A DNA stretch of 64,000 bases from Callorhinus ursinus (taxonomy: Eukaryota > Chordata > Mammalia > Carnivora > Otariidae). The stretch is taken from positions 2,274,755 through 2,338,754 of the forward strand of contig NW_020312859.1 in assembly GCF_003265705.1 (NCBI RefSeq), given 5' to 3'. How positions within the stretch are numbered: the stretch's first letter is position 1; each line of letters opens with the position of its first letter. The translations under genes and the position numbers were made by a program. A model generated the notes under the pieces. The model worked only from the letters and a program-made list of their open reading frames with translations, did no database searches and was not told where the DNA came from. Shown here piece after piece: positions 24,001 through 36,350 of this stretch.

Positions 24001-24518
24001 ATAAAGAGGGTGCGAGGAAGAGAAAGACAAGATGATGAGCAGCCAACAGGAAGATGACTACAAATGTTCTGTATCTACCACTAAGGTAAGAAAAGTACAT
24101 TTACAGAAAAGCTAATATTGAAGAGACGACAGAGTCTGAGAGAGAAGAAAGTGGGGACTGGGTGCCCGAATGAGACCGACAGGCACACTGCGACAGAGAG
24201 AGGACTCCCAGAGAGAATATCGAATGTTTGCCAGGGCCAGCAGGACTCCTCCACAACAGACACCTGTGTTTTCATAGAGGCTGTATTTGGTCAAAGGGAA
24301 AGCGTTCTGAAAATAAGGATGCCTTTTTGGTTAGCATGACATTTCCTGAACAACAGCATAAATACTTAATAACCCATAGTTACAAAGTAAATAGTAACAG
24401 CAGAAGGTAAAAGTTACATTGTTCCAACAAGGAAAATTATTTACATAAATAATTAATGAAATGCAAAGCTTTGTCAATCTGCAGTATGTTCTGAATAAGC
24501 ATGAAAAAACCCATCTGA

Positions 24519-24726
24519 GGGGCGTCTGGGTGGCTCAGCCGTTGATCGTCTGCCTTCGGCTCAGGTCATGATCCCAGGGTCCTGGGGTCGAGCCCCGCAT
24601 CGGGCTCCCTGCTCGGCGGGAGGCCTGGGAGGCCTGGGAGCCTGCTTCTCCCTCTCCCTCTCCCCCTGCTTGTGTTCCTGCTCTCGCTGTCTCTCTCTCT
24701 GCCAAATAAATAAATAAAATCTTTAA
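24519..24726 (+). mobile_element. CAN-SINE
   Basis: Full-length forward copy with an 11-base internal repeat (GGGAGGCCTGG duplicated near 24618-24640). Target-site duplication AAAAAACCCATC at 24504-24515 and 24727-24738. Confidence 0.96.
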
Positions 24727-24819
24727 AAAAAACCCATCCAAGTCAATTGCTCGTTGTTTTTTTTTTTTTTTTTTTTTCAGGTAAGAAAGCACCCAAGGAT
24801 TAACAGAGACAGGAAGCAA

Positions 24820-24970
24820 CCTGGGGATTTAGGTTCTCTGCCTCACTCTGGCATTAAGTAGCAAAGCTGCTTGATGTCTCTGGACTTCAGATCCTCCAAC
24901 TATGAAAGGCAGAAGAAACCTCACCTTGCCCCCTTCACAGGAACACTGTTAAGCATCACCACACTAAAGA
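24820..24970 (+). mobile_element. MIR fragment
   Basis: Blocks 'gggatttaggttctctgcct' and 'gcttgatgtctctggacttc' resemble the MIR 5' half. Confidence 0.45.
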
Positions 24971-25964
24971 AAGTATGTATCTACCCTTAACTATATTAAA
25001 TGCTATATTGACCTAATGTGATAACATCAGCAGCAGCAGCAAACATAGGTATACCACAAGTCTGGGCTTACCTACTCCCCTGGCCTTCTCCTGTGTTTGG
25101 ATTATTTGTTACTGTTCAAAGATATATATATATATATTTACTAAAGTAAAATAAAAAGTGAATACTAATAAAATAAGTAATACTTAATATAATGTGAACT
25201 CGAAACAAACCTATAAACAGTCTTATAATTCTCTGCTAGAACTCTACCATAGTCCTAAAGACAAACTTGGTTCAAACGACTCCAAACTACATTTCATTTG
25301 ATCCTTCTTCTAACCCCGTGGGAAAGCAGGACAGGTAGTATTATGCTTTTTACAGACCACCAATCTGAAAACTCAACAGAGGAGTGACCCATCATCCATG
25401 GTCCCCGCTGAGGCCAGGGCCATTCACCCATCTTCTGGAACGAGTGAACGTTCACTCTACTCGCTTCACACAAGGTCCAACTTTCACGACGATGAACTAG
25501 TTTTATCACGTGTGGGATGCAGCCAGCCGCCTCTTGGGACCGTGACGGAGTTCCACACACGACAAGTTGGAGGGTGGCATCTATATAGGTAGCAAGCGTG
25601 TGCTGCCACAGAAACAGTGGGAGCGGCAAGATTTGGAAGTTACCAGTGTGTTAATGATTTATGAAATGAGGGGTGGGTACAAGAAAAACTATGTGGACTA
25701 GAGATGTAAGGGAAAGCAAGCGAGCACTGGGACGCTCTAAAAACGAGACCCCTGACCACTATGGGTGATCCATTTCCAATGGGTCATAGTTAGGGCAGCC
25801 TTACATCAGTCTCTTTGGGAGCACGCTTTCTTTGGGAATGAATTTCTGGTTTTAAAATGGAAGTCAGTGTCAAATCACTGGGGAAAGGGGTTTACTGCAG
25901 TTTACCCCAAGGACAATGTTTCAGGAAAGGCAGGGAGGAGGGGAGGGAAGGAGGAGAAGTTAAC

Positions 25965-26150
25965 ATCCATCATGTGCTTTATGTCGAAGGCACTTTATAT
26001 GCATTACCACATTTAATTCTCACGTACACCCAAAGTCCATCCGACAGTGCTAGCAAGACCTCCCCGTGGCAGATGGGACTGAGGCACAGAGGGGAAAAGA
26101 AACTAGCCCCAAACTATACCCAGTAAGTGCTGCCGTCAGGACTGGAACCC
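25965..26150 (-). mobile_element. MIR element
   Basis: Blocks 'gaaggcactttatatgcatt', 'catttaattctcacgtacac' and 'gggactgaggcacagagggg'. Confidence 0.7.
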
Positions 26151-26201
26151 TAAAAGTCGACCACAGCGAGGTTAACCCTAAAAGTCAACCACAGCGAGGT
26201 T
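26146..26201. repeat. 28-bp direct tandem duplication
   Basis: Two adjacent 28-base units (26146-26173 and 26174-26201) each start AACCCTAAAAGTC and end CACAGCGAGGTT. They differ at one base (CGACC versus CAACC). The first unit begins at the edge of a MIR. Confidence 0.95.
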
Positions 26202-27679
26202 AAGTACCAGGCAACCACCTCAGCCAAAACAGCCGTCACTTAGGTACGGGGACACGTGGGCATCACAGATGTTCTTACAAATAGACCCCACTGCAACTTT
26301 GTAAGACCTTCTAAACAAATGTGAATCATAACATTTTCTTGTCTAAAAACCTGGCTGTACAGAATGACCAAAACACCCAATGGGCTGAGTCTTTCTCAGT
26401 AGCAGGTCAGTGAGTGACCACCGGCCGTTCCTCCTGTCTGAATCCTCTTCTCCGTAATTCTTTTTCCCTACGCTGTCACCTCAAAATCTCAGGCACAAGG
26501 AGTCGACTGCCAACAGTAAGATGAAGAAAGGAAAAGAGACATGCCTTCCATTCAGAGTCACTGCTCCTGGGAGGAAACATGTCATCAAAGACAAAAGATG
26601 CCAGATTCGGTTGTGTTTCATTTGAGTAGTGGAGCATCAGCATTTTTAAGTAAACGTGCTCATGTCAGGAGAGGGAATGATACAAGGAATATATCTCAGG
26701 TAACGAGAAAATTCCACATCATGTTTTTTCCTCTAAAGGCATGAGGCTACATGAGCAAATACTACTTTCAGAATTCTAAAAGAGATCCTTTCTTCAGATG
26801 GGGGTGAGAAAACTGGCACACATTGCCTTGCCTTCTCAGCACTGCATGCCCCAGGAACATAGATTACTAAAGCGTCAAGAGTCCATGTGAGAACAAAATG
26901 GGAGATGAAGCTGAGAAGGAAGACTGGAAAAGTATCTCTGAAGCTCAAAGGAAGAAGAGCGAACAAAGATACCTCTAGGTGAATTAGATCACAATTCAAA
27001 GTCATGGCTGTGGAGTCAGCAAAAAGAAAAATAATTTACATTTACCTCAGCTGAAAACTTCAAGCTCTTGCTTTCTAGACTAATAACTAATTTACATTAA
27101 ACATTTTTTTTAGTCTTTGGAACCTTCTGATGAATAAATAATACTAAACTTTTTCCTTTTCTTTTCTGACTTCAAATTTTTAGCAAAATTAAAGGAACTA
27201 AACCAAACCAAACCTGGCTTTGGTTGTAATGAGATTAATACTTAAGAAATTTCAGGTTCTGATTACAGCAATTAGGAAATCCAGTCCTCCAGGAACCTCT
27301 TCACTTGTTAATACCAACTCAGGAACATTCTGATACCTCTGGCATCGAACAGTGTTTGCTGGGAGACTGATTACTCACCTTCCGTTATATACGCGTTATG
27401 GCTACATTAGGGTCTAATTAGTTTCTATAAACAGCACCAGACTGTGGCAGAGAGATACCTCTGAAAAAATCTACTTGTTACTAGTAAAACAGAAAGCAAA
27501 ACACAACATTAACTACAAAAGAAGAAAAGAAAAAAGCTATAAACGCTTGAAGTATGTAACTTGCTTCTCAAAATTGAAAGGCGAAAGCAAGAGCCTTACA
27601 AAAGTGACAATTAGAGAAAGCTTAATTCTCTGTTTACGAATAGGGTTATGAAGTGATCAACTTTAAAATCACTGCAAAC

Positions 27680-28040
27680 AACTTAAATGTCTATCAACAG
27701 AGGACTGGCTGAATAAACTATGGTTCACCTGCACAAGAGAATATAAGCATCCGAAAAAAAGGAATGAGGACTGTCTCTCTACAATGCTATGGAGTAATTT
27801 CTAGGTCATATAGTTAATTGAAAACAGGAGGATGAAAGTGTGTCAACTGCTTATCTAAGAACGGGGTACAAATATACACGTATTTGTAAATATATATAAT
27901 CAAAATTTAACAACAAAAAAGGGAGGAAACAGTAGAGGGTTTGGGAATAGAAGGTAAGTCAAAGTAACTCTGTTTTGTAGATTTACCTTTGGAACTGAAT
28001 AGTTTATATAATCATAAACTGAAGTAATAAAAAGCAATAT
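27680..28040 (+). mobile_element. L1M-type LINE 3' end
   Basis: Old L1 wording: 'caacttaaatgtctatcaac', 'aaactatggttcacctgcac' and a downstream degenerate 3' UTR. Confidence 0.6.
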
Positions 28041-28056
28041 CTAAAGATAGAAAACA

Positions 28057-28253
28057 GGGCGCCTGGGGGGCTCAGTTGGTTGGGCGACTGCCTTCGGCTC
28101 AGGTCATGATCCAGGGGTCCCTGAATCGAGTCCCACATCAGGCTCCCTGCTCGGCAGAGAGTCTGCTTCTCCCTCTGACATTCCCCCCTCTCATGTGCTC
28201 TCGCTCTCTCATTCTCTCTGTCTCAAATCAATAAAAAAAAAATCTTAAAAAAA
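28057..28253 (+). mobile_element. CAN-SINE
   Basis: Forward copy with target-site duplication AAAGATAGAAAACA at 28043-28056 and 28254-28267. Confidence 0.96.
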
Positions 28254-28696
28254 AAAGATAGAAAACAAAACAACAAATCTATCTGCATATTGTGTCTGTG
28301 GCATAACAACATAGAAATCATTGCAAGTGACTTTAACATAGAGTGATTTTGACTGCATCTCAGCTGGGATATGGCCTAAGGACAAAGAGAACTGCAATAC
28401 AAATAAATATTAAATTGTTTTCAGTAATTATTGTTGGTGGAAGTGTTGGTATTGTGATTCTGAGAATGGCCTGTGTATTATGGGACATAAAGCAGATGAA
28501 CAGTTACATTGTTGCTGGGAAGTGAGACACTGAGCATGAGAGAATGAGTTAGAGATGTAGGATCAGTGTGGTTGTAAGTACAAGCCCTGTGATACTGAAC
28601 CTGTACTAGAAATAGCATAAGACTCACAAGTTTGTCATAAACATAGTTTCTGGTTTTATCCACTGAAAAGGCCTAGGAAAGAAATGACCTAACTGC

Positions 28697-29290
28697 AATG
28701 AGCACACCTTGTACCCAGACTGTGATCTCTAAATACCATTTCCCACTAAAAGGAAGCAGAAAGTTCCCTCAAAAAATGGTTGTTTCCAAGAACTAAAAAA
28801 AGGAAAGTAGAATGGTGGTTGCTAGGGGCTGTGGGGGGAGGGAAAAGGAAAGATGTTGGTCAAAGGGTACAAACTTCCAAGAATAAGATGAGTAAGTTCT
28901 GGTGATCTAATGTACGGCATGGTGACTATAATTAACAGCACTGTTATCACATACTGAAAGCTGTTAAGGGAAGAGATCTTAAAACTTTCAACACACACAC
29001 ACACACACACACAGGTAATTATGTGTGGGGAATAAAAGTATGAACTAACCTGATTGTGGCAATCATTTCATAATATATACATGTATCAAATCATCACGCT
29101 GTACGCCTTCAACTTACATATGTTCTCTGCTAATAATATCTCAATAAAGCATTAAAAATGTGGCTATTTCCATGTCTGGAGCAGGAAATGTACAACATGA
29201 GCCTGGGACATCTTGTCAGACTAGAAAGAAAGGAAGCCATGAGAGAAACTACTGGGGAGTATATTACATCGCTAAACCAGATTTTTTTTT
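28697..29290 (+). repeat. Unclassified interspersed repeat, copy A, split by an L1 end
   Basis: The flanks (28697-28790 and 29160-29290) share ordered blocks with 42270-42420: 'aatgagcaca', 'aaataccatttcccact', 'ccatgtctggagcaggaaat', 'gagcctgggacatctt'. An L1 3' end interrupts them. I cannot name the family. Confidence 0.5.
28793..29157 (+). mobile_element. L1M-type LINE 3' end with (CA)n
   Basis: L1 3' UTR text 'gaatggtggttgctaggggc', 'tgtacggcatggtgactata', 'taatatctcaataaagc', plus a (CA) run at about 28990-29014. Confidence 0.8.
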
Positions 29291-29684
29291 AAAAAAAGAA
29301 CTAACTACTGGGATCACATCAAGATGGAAGAATTTGAACATAAAAAAATAATAACTTCAAGGACTGAAACACACCAAATATTTAAAATCCATATCGTTAT
29401 TTTTCCTATATAAATTATAGCTGAGATTACATAATTAATAAAGCACTTCACTGCAGAAATATTTCAGTTGGTAAATGGCAAAGGAATGATCAAATGTCAC
29501 TACTTTGCAACCCTGGATGAAATCATGCATCCAGGCAATGGCCTCAGTGGCTCATACAAGAGAAGAAGAGAGACGAGCATATACCCAGGTATTCTGAACC
29601 TCCTGATGGAAGTACACGTCCCATCCATTAACTATCCTTGCTGAAAGGAACGGATTTTAGTCTGAGCAAGCTTCTAGATCAGCA

Positions 29685-30725
29685 GTTCTCCAAGAGTAGC
29701 CTGCAGACCCCTGGGAAACTCCGCACACCCTCTTAAAGAACCTGTGAGATCCAACTATTTTCATACTAATATCGAGACATTATTTGCCTTTTCTACTCTG
29801 TTGGCATTTGCCCTGACGGTACGGTACAAAAGCAGCGGTGAGGGAAACCACCAGCCACTCTGTATGAAAGAAGCAGCTCCAAGCAGCAACTAGCAGCTAT
29901 TACATTTCAGGACCACAGGCTCCAGGTAAAAAACCAACAAGCAGCCAACCAACCAAAAAACAATTCCCTGAAGAATGTCCTTGATGAAGTAGGAAAAAGT
30001 TTTAATTTTATTTAAGTTCAACCTTGAGTATATGTCTTTTTAATATTAACTGTGATGAAATGGGAAGTTTGCACACTGTGCACTGAAATAAGACAGTCGT
30101 CTTGAAGCAAAGTACTTGTGCAAATAAGCGATGATCTAAACCAGCTAGTTTTATCGTGGAGCACCATCTTTACTTGAAAGAATGACAAATTGGTTCTTCG
30201 GATTTGGGCACTTGGAAGCCATTTTCTCAAAAATGAGCAAAGAGAGGCTTGTCACTTCAGGGAAAACAACAGAGAGTGGTTGTTGCCAATGATAAAATTC
30301 AAACTTAGACATTAGGTTCCATCCTGCCAATGGAGGCTGGGAAATTTAAGGATGTGCACTAATCTTTTAAAACTCATTTCAAAACAAATGGACAATAAAT
30401 TCAAAGACAAAATGTTTGGGGAGCCTTTTGTTTCTATAAAATGGCAGATAAAGTTTGAAGTTCCCAGAACACATCAAGATGCATTAATTTAAACATGAGT
30501 AAATAAAGCGTCTCTGCCACCATATCAATCATGGTTTTAAATTACAAATTAAGTAGTAATTCCCTTCCACCAAATGTCTAATTTCTGACGTGTGTAACCA
30601 AAAGCAAAAAGTGCAACTTCTTAAACAATGAGCAATCAACTATGTCCTGACAGCTTCATAAAGCTTCTTTTAAAAAAACCCACAGAAATCTCCACTTCAC
30701 AATCATATTTGGAGCTCTGATCTAG
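29685..30725 (+). mobile_element. hAT (Charlie-type) DNA transposon relic with broken transposase
   Basis: The left end reads 'cagcagttctccaagagtag' and 'cctgcagacccctgggaaac', the style of a hAT end. Inside, transposase-like coding text survives: in the frame from 30246 it translates as GLSLQGKQ, then VVVANDKI, a segment I associate with Charlie/ZBED-type hAT transposases. It is followed by a stop. Many stops and frameshifts elsewhere show the element is dead. The right end near 30725 is approximate. Confidence 0.65.
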
Positions 30726-31124
30726 GAAAGAAGGGTTAAGATGAAGTTTCAGAAAATCATAGACGATTGTCACCCTCCCGGGGAAACCTCAGGGCTAAAA
30801 TTCATCCTTCCCTCCCACAAAGAGCCACCTGAATGGCTTTAACTACCCAGGGAATCCAAACAATCAATCTTGTTCAGGTTCTGTTACTTTTATCATATTA
30901 ATTTAGAATTGACAGTTCAATGGTTTTATATCCTGATGGGCCCATTATCACACAACTTCAGAGAGGTTGTGTGATAAGAGCTAACATTAGGTTAGCTCTT
31001 TGGGCTGCATTAGGAATCTATTTTTAATTTCTCTGATACACTCAGGAAAAATCTAAAAAAGTACTAAATACTTCCCAAAAAAGGGCACAGGTGGGCATGA
31101 TTTACTTCATCGAAGAGCTGGCCT

Positions 31125-31620
31125 TCAGTCCCATGCCTTTCTGCTCACATACCCACACCCTCTGGGCCTGAAATACAATCTCTCAGTGCTTCCGGGCATC
31201 CCACATTCCTCAAGGCCTCCAAGCACCCTACGCCCAGTCTCTGCCTAAAAGGCCCTTCCCCTCCTTTAGCTCAAGAATTCCTATTGTCTGGGGAGTCTGG
31301 GTGGCTCAGTTGGTTAAAGTGACTGACTGCCTTAGGCTCAGGTCATGATCCCCGGGTCCTGGGACTGAGCCCCGCAATGGGCTCTCTGCTCAGCCGGAAG
31401 CCTGCTTCTCCCTCTCCCTCTCCCCCTGCTTGTGTTCCCTCACATGCTGTCTCTCTCTCTGTCAATTAAATAAATAAAATCTTAAAAAGAATTCCTACTG
31501 TCTTTCAAAAACCACTTCAAATGAGACTTCCTGATGCCTTCCCTGGGGTTCCTGCTGGGGTTCTTGCTCTCTCTTCTGGGCTCCTACAGCAATTCTTATA
31601 TGCACTTTATCAACAGAATT
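31125..31620 (+). mobile_element. L2 LINE 3' region, interrupted by a CAN-SINE
   Basis: L2 blocks 'cctttctgctcacataccca' and 'gagacttcctgatgccttcc' flank the SINE at 31290-31486. Confidence 0.6.
31290..31486 (+). mobile_element. CAN-SINE
   Basis: Forward copy with a diverged head. Target-site duplication AAGAATTCCTATTGTCT at 31273-31289 and 31487-31503 (one mismatch). Confidence 0.96.
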
Positions 31621-31855
31621 AACCACAAGGTGGTTAAGAGGATGGCCTATGGAACCAAACTGCTTTGGTTCAAATCCCTGCTGTGTCCATTACTTACTCC
31701 CTTTGGGCCTCAGTTTGCTTATCTGTAAGATGGCAACAACATTATCTGCCTCCTGGGATGGTTATAAGGACTGAGCTAATACAGATAAAGGACTTAGTCC
31801 AATGCCCGGTACATCATAAGTTCTCAATAAATGTAAGCTATTACTAGCACAATGT
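31620..31855 (+). mobile_element. MIR element
   Basis: A long, well-preserved MIR: 'tttggttcaaatccctgctg', 'gggcctcagtttgcttatct' and terminal 'taagttctcaataaatgtaa'. Confidence 0.85.
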
Positions 31856-31979
31856 ATCAAAGTAATTTGATTAGCTGTCTTTTCTGTCACACTATGAACT
31901 CTCTTAGGGTAGTGACTCTTTGTTGAATTAATTCAGAGACTGGGTCAGCATTTAATCAAAAATAGTGTGCTAACTTTAA

Positions 31980-32070
31980 GCCAGGCAACTGCTAGGTGTT
32001 AGGAATACAAAGATGAGTTAAATCAAGTCCTGGCCGTCAAGGATCTTGCAGTCTTGCCTATTCACACAAG
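31980..32070 (-). mobile_element. L2 LINE fragment
   Basis: Blocks 'gccaggcaactgctaggtgt' and 'aagtcctggccgtcaaggat' fit the reverse L2 end. Confidence 0.55.
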
Positions 32071-32165
32071 GTATACATAGAGGACTTCAATGAATAGAGA
32101 CTGAGTTAATGTGGGGGCCAGCTACTATCAATTCTGTTTACAGAATGAGTCATAAGAAATCTGGA

Positions 32166-32363
32166 GGGCGCCTGGGTGGCTCAGTCGTTAAGCGTCTGCC
32201 TTCGGCTCAGGTCATGATCCCAGGGTCCTGGGATCGAACCCCACGTCGGGCTCCCTGCTCAGCGGGAAGCCTGCTTCTCCCTCTCCCGCTCCCCCTGCTT
32301 ATGTTCCCTCTCTCACTGTCTCTCTGTCAAAATAAATACATGAAATCTTAAAAAAAAAAAAAA
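32166..32363 (+). mobile_element. CAN-SINE
   Basis: Forward copy close to the family head sequence. Target-site duplication AAGAAATCTGGA at 32154-32165 and 32364-32375 (one mismatch). Confidence 0.97.
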
Positions 32364-32549
32364 AAGAAACCTGGAAATAACTTCATTTGAATAAATAGGG
32401 AACTTACTCCGAAAGCTAATATACCAAGAGTTAATAATCAATAATACTTGCAAAGTTATTAAGATTGAAAAGTACTATATCATCTAGCTCTGCAGAAGCT
32501 CTGGCTAACTCTATTTAGACTAAAACAAAGAAAATCTATGTAAATTTTT

Positions 32550-32744
32550 TTTTTTTTTAAGATTTTATTCCTTTATTTGAGAGAGAGAGAATGAGAGAGA
32601 AAGTACATGAGAGGGGGGAGGGTCAGAGGGAGAAGCAGACTCCCCACTGAGCAGGGAGCCCGATGCGGGACTCGATCCTGGGACTCCAGGATCATGACCT
32701 GAGCCGAAGGCAGTCGCTTAACCAACTGAGCCACCCAGGCGCCC
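32550..32744 (-). mobile_element. CAN-SINE
   Basis: Reverse copy of the GAGAGAGAATGAGAG-bearing subtype. Target-site duplication TATGTAAATTTTT at 32537-32549 and 32745-32757. Confidence 0.96.
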
Positions 32745-33069
32745 TATGTAAAATTTTTAAAACACCTGTTTTTTTTTTTTTAAATTTTAAGCAAGTAACA
32801 CATTTTGCCTTTAGTCTTTAACTTTAACTTTAAAAAGTTAAAACTGAAGTTCTCCTCAAAGGTGATGACTCATCGAATAATTTCATATGCTGTGTTTTAT
32901 CTCTGCAGTCGCACGTGTACACATATACGGAAATATGCAGCATTTTGTGTGATTATTAGAAAATTTACACAAATGGTATCACAGTTTGCATTACTCTGCA
33001 TTTTATCGTTATTACACAGATTCCTATATATACACAGGTATGTTTCTTGACTACGTTCCTATACCACTA

Positions 33070-34735
33070 ATCTGTGTTCTATTCTTGTGCCAATTGTCAC
33101 GATGCTTTCATTGCTGTGGTTTTGTACGTTTTGACATCGGGTGGTGTATGTCTAACCTCACTGTTCTTGTTCAAAAACATCTTGGATACTTTACATTTCC
33201 ATATAGGAAGTAACAATGGCATAGTGTTTCGACATCTATGTATCTAGGTTTTCAAGTGTAGGGATGTAAAATCATTAATAATAATATTCTCTTATGGCTC
33301 TAACGTTCCTCTGTTTTTAGTAACAGTCTCTCCCCTTTGCTCTCACAGTTTTTTGGGACCTTCTTTTCAACTTGATCGACTCTGCCAAATGTCAGTTCCT
33401 TTCCAAGAACCAAAACTTAGTTTTACATTTAGTTTTACTAATTTGTTGTTTGCTTTCCAATTCACTGAATTCTGTTTATCTTTATCCCATTGTGTCTTAT
33501 TTACAATCTTTCTTGTATTCTAAAAAGAAAATACATTTTAGGCTATAAATCTCCCTCTGAGTACCATTTTTGCTGCAACCCTGTAGGTTTAATTTATAGA
33601 GATCTGAATTCTGTAGGGTACTTGTAATTAATTTTTAAATAGTTTACAATTTCTATTTTATCTTGAAAACAAATACTTGGGAGATATATTCTTACATTCC
33701 CAAGTGGAACAAAGTGGTTTTAACTACTTTATTGTTAATTTCTACTTCTGTTACAGTCAGTGAACGTGGCCGTGTGATTTCTGTACGAGATTTCTTTCTG
33801 AGCACTTTAAAACATAGTCAGATTTTGTGAATATTCCGTATATGTTTTAAAAGTGTCATAGATACTTGAAAAATGTTCCTATTTTCTGTTTTATCAATCT
33901 TGTTAATTGTGGGAACTCGTTTGTTTTTTTTAATCTAACTGAAATGACCATTTTTGGGAGAACACTAAGCCTTCATCTATGACTGCCGTTTTCTCTTTGT
34001 TGGTGGTATTTCTAGTAATTTGGGAGAAGTCTACATGCTTACAGAAGTTCACGACTTAGGTCTTCCGGCCAATTACACCTTCCAGCAATATAAAATATCC
34101 TTCCCCATATAATAGTCCTTTGTCTTGGATTCAATTTTATCTGATATCAATATTGTTTCACCTACTTCCTTTTAGGGAGGATTTTACCCAGTGTGTCTTT
34201 TTCCATTCTTCCATTTTAAACTTTTCCGTGATACTTTATTTTAGTTATATCTCTTATAAACAAGATTTAGCTGGATGGTTTGATGGTTATTTTGATCTCA
34301 AGGTGATTTTTTAAAAAGATTTTATTTATTTAAGAGAGAGAGAGAGCGCGCGCACACGCACATGGAGGGAGAAAGAAAAGCAGGCTCCCCGCTGAGGAGG
34401 GAGCCCAATGTGGGGCTCGATCCCAGAATGCTGGGATCACGACGTGAGCCGAAGGCAGATGCTTAAACCGACTAAGCCACCCAGGAGCCCCTCAAGGAGA
34501 TTTTAATGTGCTCACACGTACTCTGATCACCGAAGTATTTACATTTGGGCTGCTGTCCTCTCGGTCACTCTGCTCCAGCCACGACGGGCTTCAGTCTCTC
34601 CTGACACATGCCCACTACGTCCCGCTTTGGGGTCTTTGTAGGTGCTGCCCCTCTTCATTCATGTACCTCACACTGCAAGGCATACTATCTCATACTATCT
34701 CTTTACTGTGGCTTTTTTTTTTTCTTTAAATAGCC
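33070..34735 (-). mobile_element. L1 ORF2 region in reverse orientation, interrupted by a CAN-SINE
   Basis: The reverse complement of L1 ORF2 is recognisable in order: 'tattcttgtgccaattgtca', 'ggctataaatctccctctga', 'tttgctgcaaccctgtaggt', 'ttgtcttggattcaatttta' and 'ctcttataaacaagatttag'. Continuation after the SINE is at 34505-34735. It is highly degenerate. Confidence 0.75.
34311..34490 (-). mobile_element. CAN-SINE inserted in an L1
   Basis: Reverse copy ending CCACCCAGGAGCCCC. Target-site duplication CTCAAGGTGATTTT at 34297-34310 and 34491-34504 (one mismatch). Confidence 0.95.
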
Positions 34736-35699
34736 ATTATTACCTGAGCAGATAGACTATCTGTAAAGTCTGTTCCCCTCACCACCGTGAGCTCCTGGGA
34801 AGTGTGGCCTCATCTGTCGCGTTCACCCCCCCGGCATTCCACCACCTTAGACTGAAAGATTACAGTGTGTCTGGAGGATTCACGAGCCAAACTGGATTTA
34901 AGGTTACAGTCTTTTGTGGCTTTACGACTGGCAAAGTGGGAGGGTCTGACTTCTCCTAGAAGCAACATTCACTGTGTGCAGTCTGTTTATAGACTATCAA
35001 ATACCAACTTCAGCAAATATTGCATTTTCCCGCATCTTTTATTTATGCTTTTATCACAATATCTATTAAACATTAAAGGAAACCTTTGTTGCTTTTCCAA
35101 TATGGCAAATAAAGTAATTTAATTTCAGAAATGCAAAAGTATTCAATTTCAAAGGAAAATATGAAGGTTTTTTTCAGTATCGAATTCTACCACTCCTGAT
35201 GAAATTACTTCCTATTTGCCATTTTGGGCAAAAAGTTCATTTCAAAATAGCAACTGCCTTCACAGGAAGAAAGAGAATATCTTTTTTCATAATTAAAACC
35301 TGTTAAATGTATTAAACTTCATAACTAAATACTGTTAAATGCCTACTGGAAAATCAGAGAGTGTCTAAGAGATTGCTGAGGGAGACTTTAGTTAGCTAGT
35401 CTGACACACAACCGTCTACAAGCTCAGTGAAATTATTCAGAATACTTTTTTCACTCAACAGTTCGGCTCTTTCTTTGCCAAATGTCACTTACAAAAGGAC
35501 ATTTTCCTTATTTTATGTGTTTCTTTGATACCTCCAATTGGAGTACAGGAGACGCAAAAGGAGAGTAAAAAGGAAACTAAAAAATCATGCAATGCTAATA
35601 AAATGCAAATATGTCCTTCTCTCTGAATCTCTATAGTACCTAATAGGAAAGAAAGAAGAAACTTATATAAAAATATACTACACTCTAAAAACCGCTTAG

Positions 35700-35906
35700 G
35701 AGCGCCTGGATGGTTCAGTTGGTTAAGCAACTGCCTTCGGCTCAGGTCATGATCTCGGGGTCCTGGGACCGAGTCCCGCATCGGGCTCCCTGCTGGGCGG
35801 GAAGGCTGCTTCTCCCTTTCCCACTCCCCCTGCTTGTGTTCCCTCTCTCGCTGTCTCTCTCTGTCAAATAAATAAATAGAATCTTTAAAATAAACAAATA
35901 AGTAAA
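35700..35906 (+). mobile_element. CAN-SINE
   Basis: Forward copy with an extended A/T-rich tail. Target-site duplication TAAAAACCGCTTAG at 35686-35699 and 35907-35920 (two mismatches). Confidence 0.95.
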
Positions 35907-35924
35907 TAAAAACCATTTAGACCA

Positions 35925-36115
35925 GAATTTAGCAAGGTAGAATCACATGTAAGGTAGGTTAGAACACAGATTACTCAGTGCTGACCTCAGAGACTCTGAT
36001 GCAGTGAGTCTGCGGTGGGGCCTGAGAGTCTGCATTTCTACCAAGTTTCCAGGTGACGCTGACACTCCTGGCCTGGGGATGACACTTTTAAGAAACTGTC
36101 TGAGGCTGTTATTTC
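35925..36115. mobile_element. MER5/MER20-like hAT-Charlie DNA transposon relic
   Basis: Blocks 'ggtagaatcacatgtaaggt', 'gagactctgatgcagtgagt' and 'gcggtggggcctgagagtct' resemble a small non-autonomous hAT element. Confidence 0.6.
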
Positions 36116-36184
36116 AAATGCTTGATTTGGGGTTCATGTAAGAGCTATCTAGCAAGAATACCATGACACTAAAAATCCTTTTCA

Positions 36185-36350
36185 GGAGCTCCTGGGTGGC
36201 TCAAGTGTCTGCCTTCAGGTCATGATCCCAGGGTCCTGAGATCGAGCCCCACAGGGAGTTTGCTTCTCCCACTCCCTCTGCCCCTCCCCCCACCCAGCTT
36301 GTGCATGCGCGTGTGCTCTCTCTCTTCCTGTCTCAAATAAATACATTTAA
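36185..36350 (+). mobile_element. CAN-SINE, internally shortened
   Basis: Forward copy lacking part of the region between the head and the 'ggtcatgatcccagggtcct' block, and part of the middle. Weak flanking repeat around 'ccttttca'. Confidence 0.9.

Noticed and set aside
35485..35916. 143-codon minus-strand frame
   Set aside because: Much of it is a translated CAN-SINE (Arg/Glu-rich GA tract). The same kind of frame recurs in other SINE copies, for example 46223-46480.
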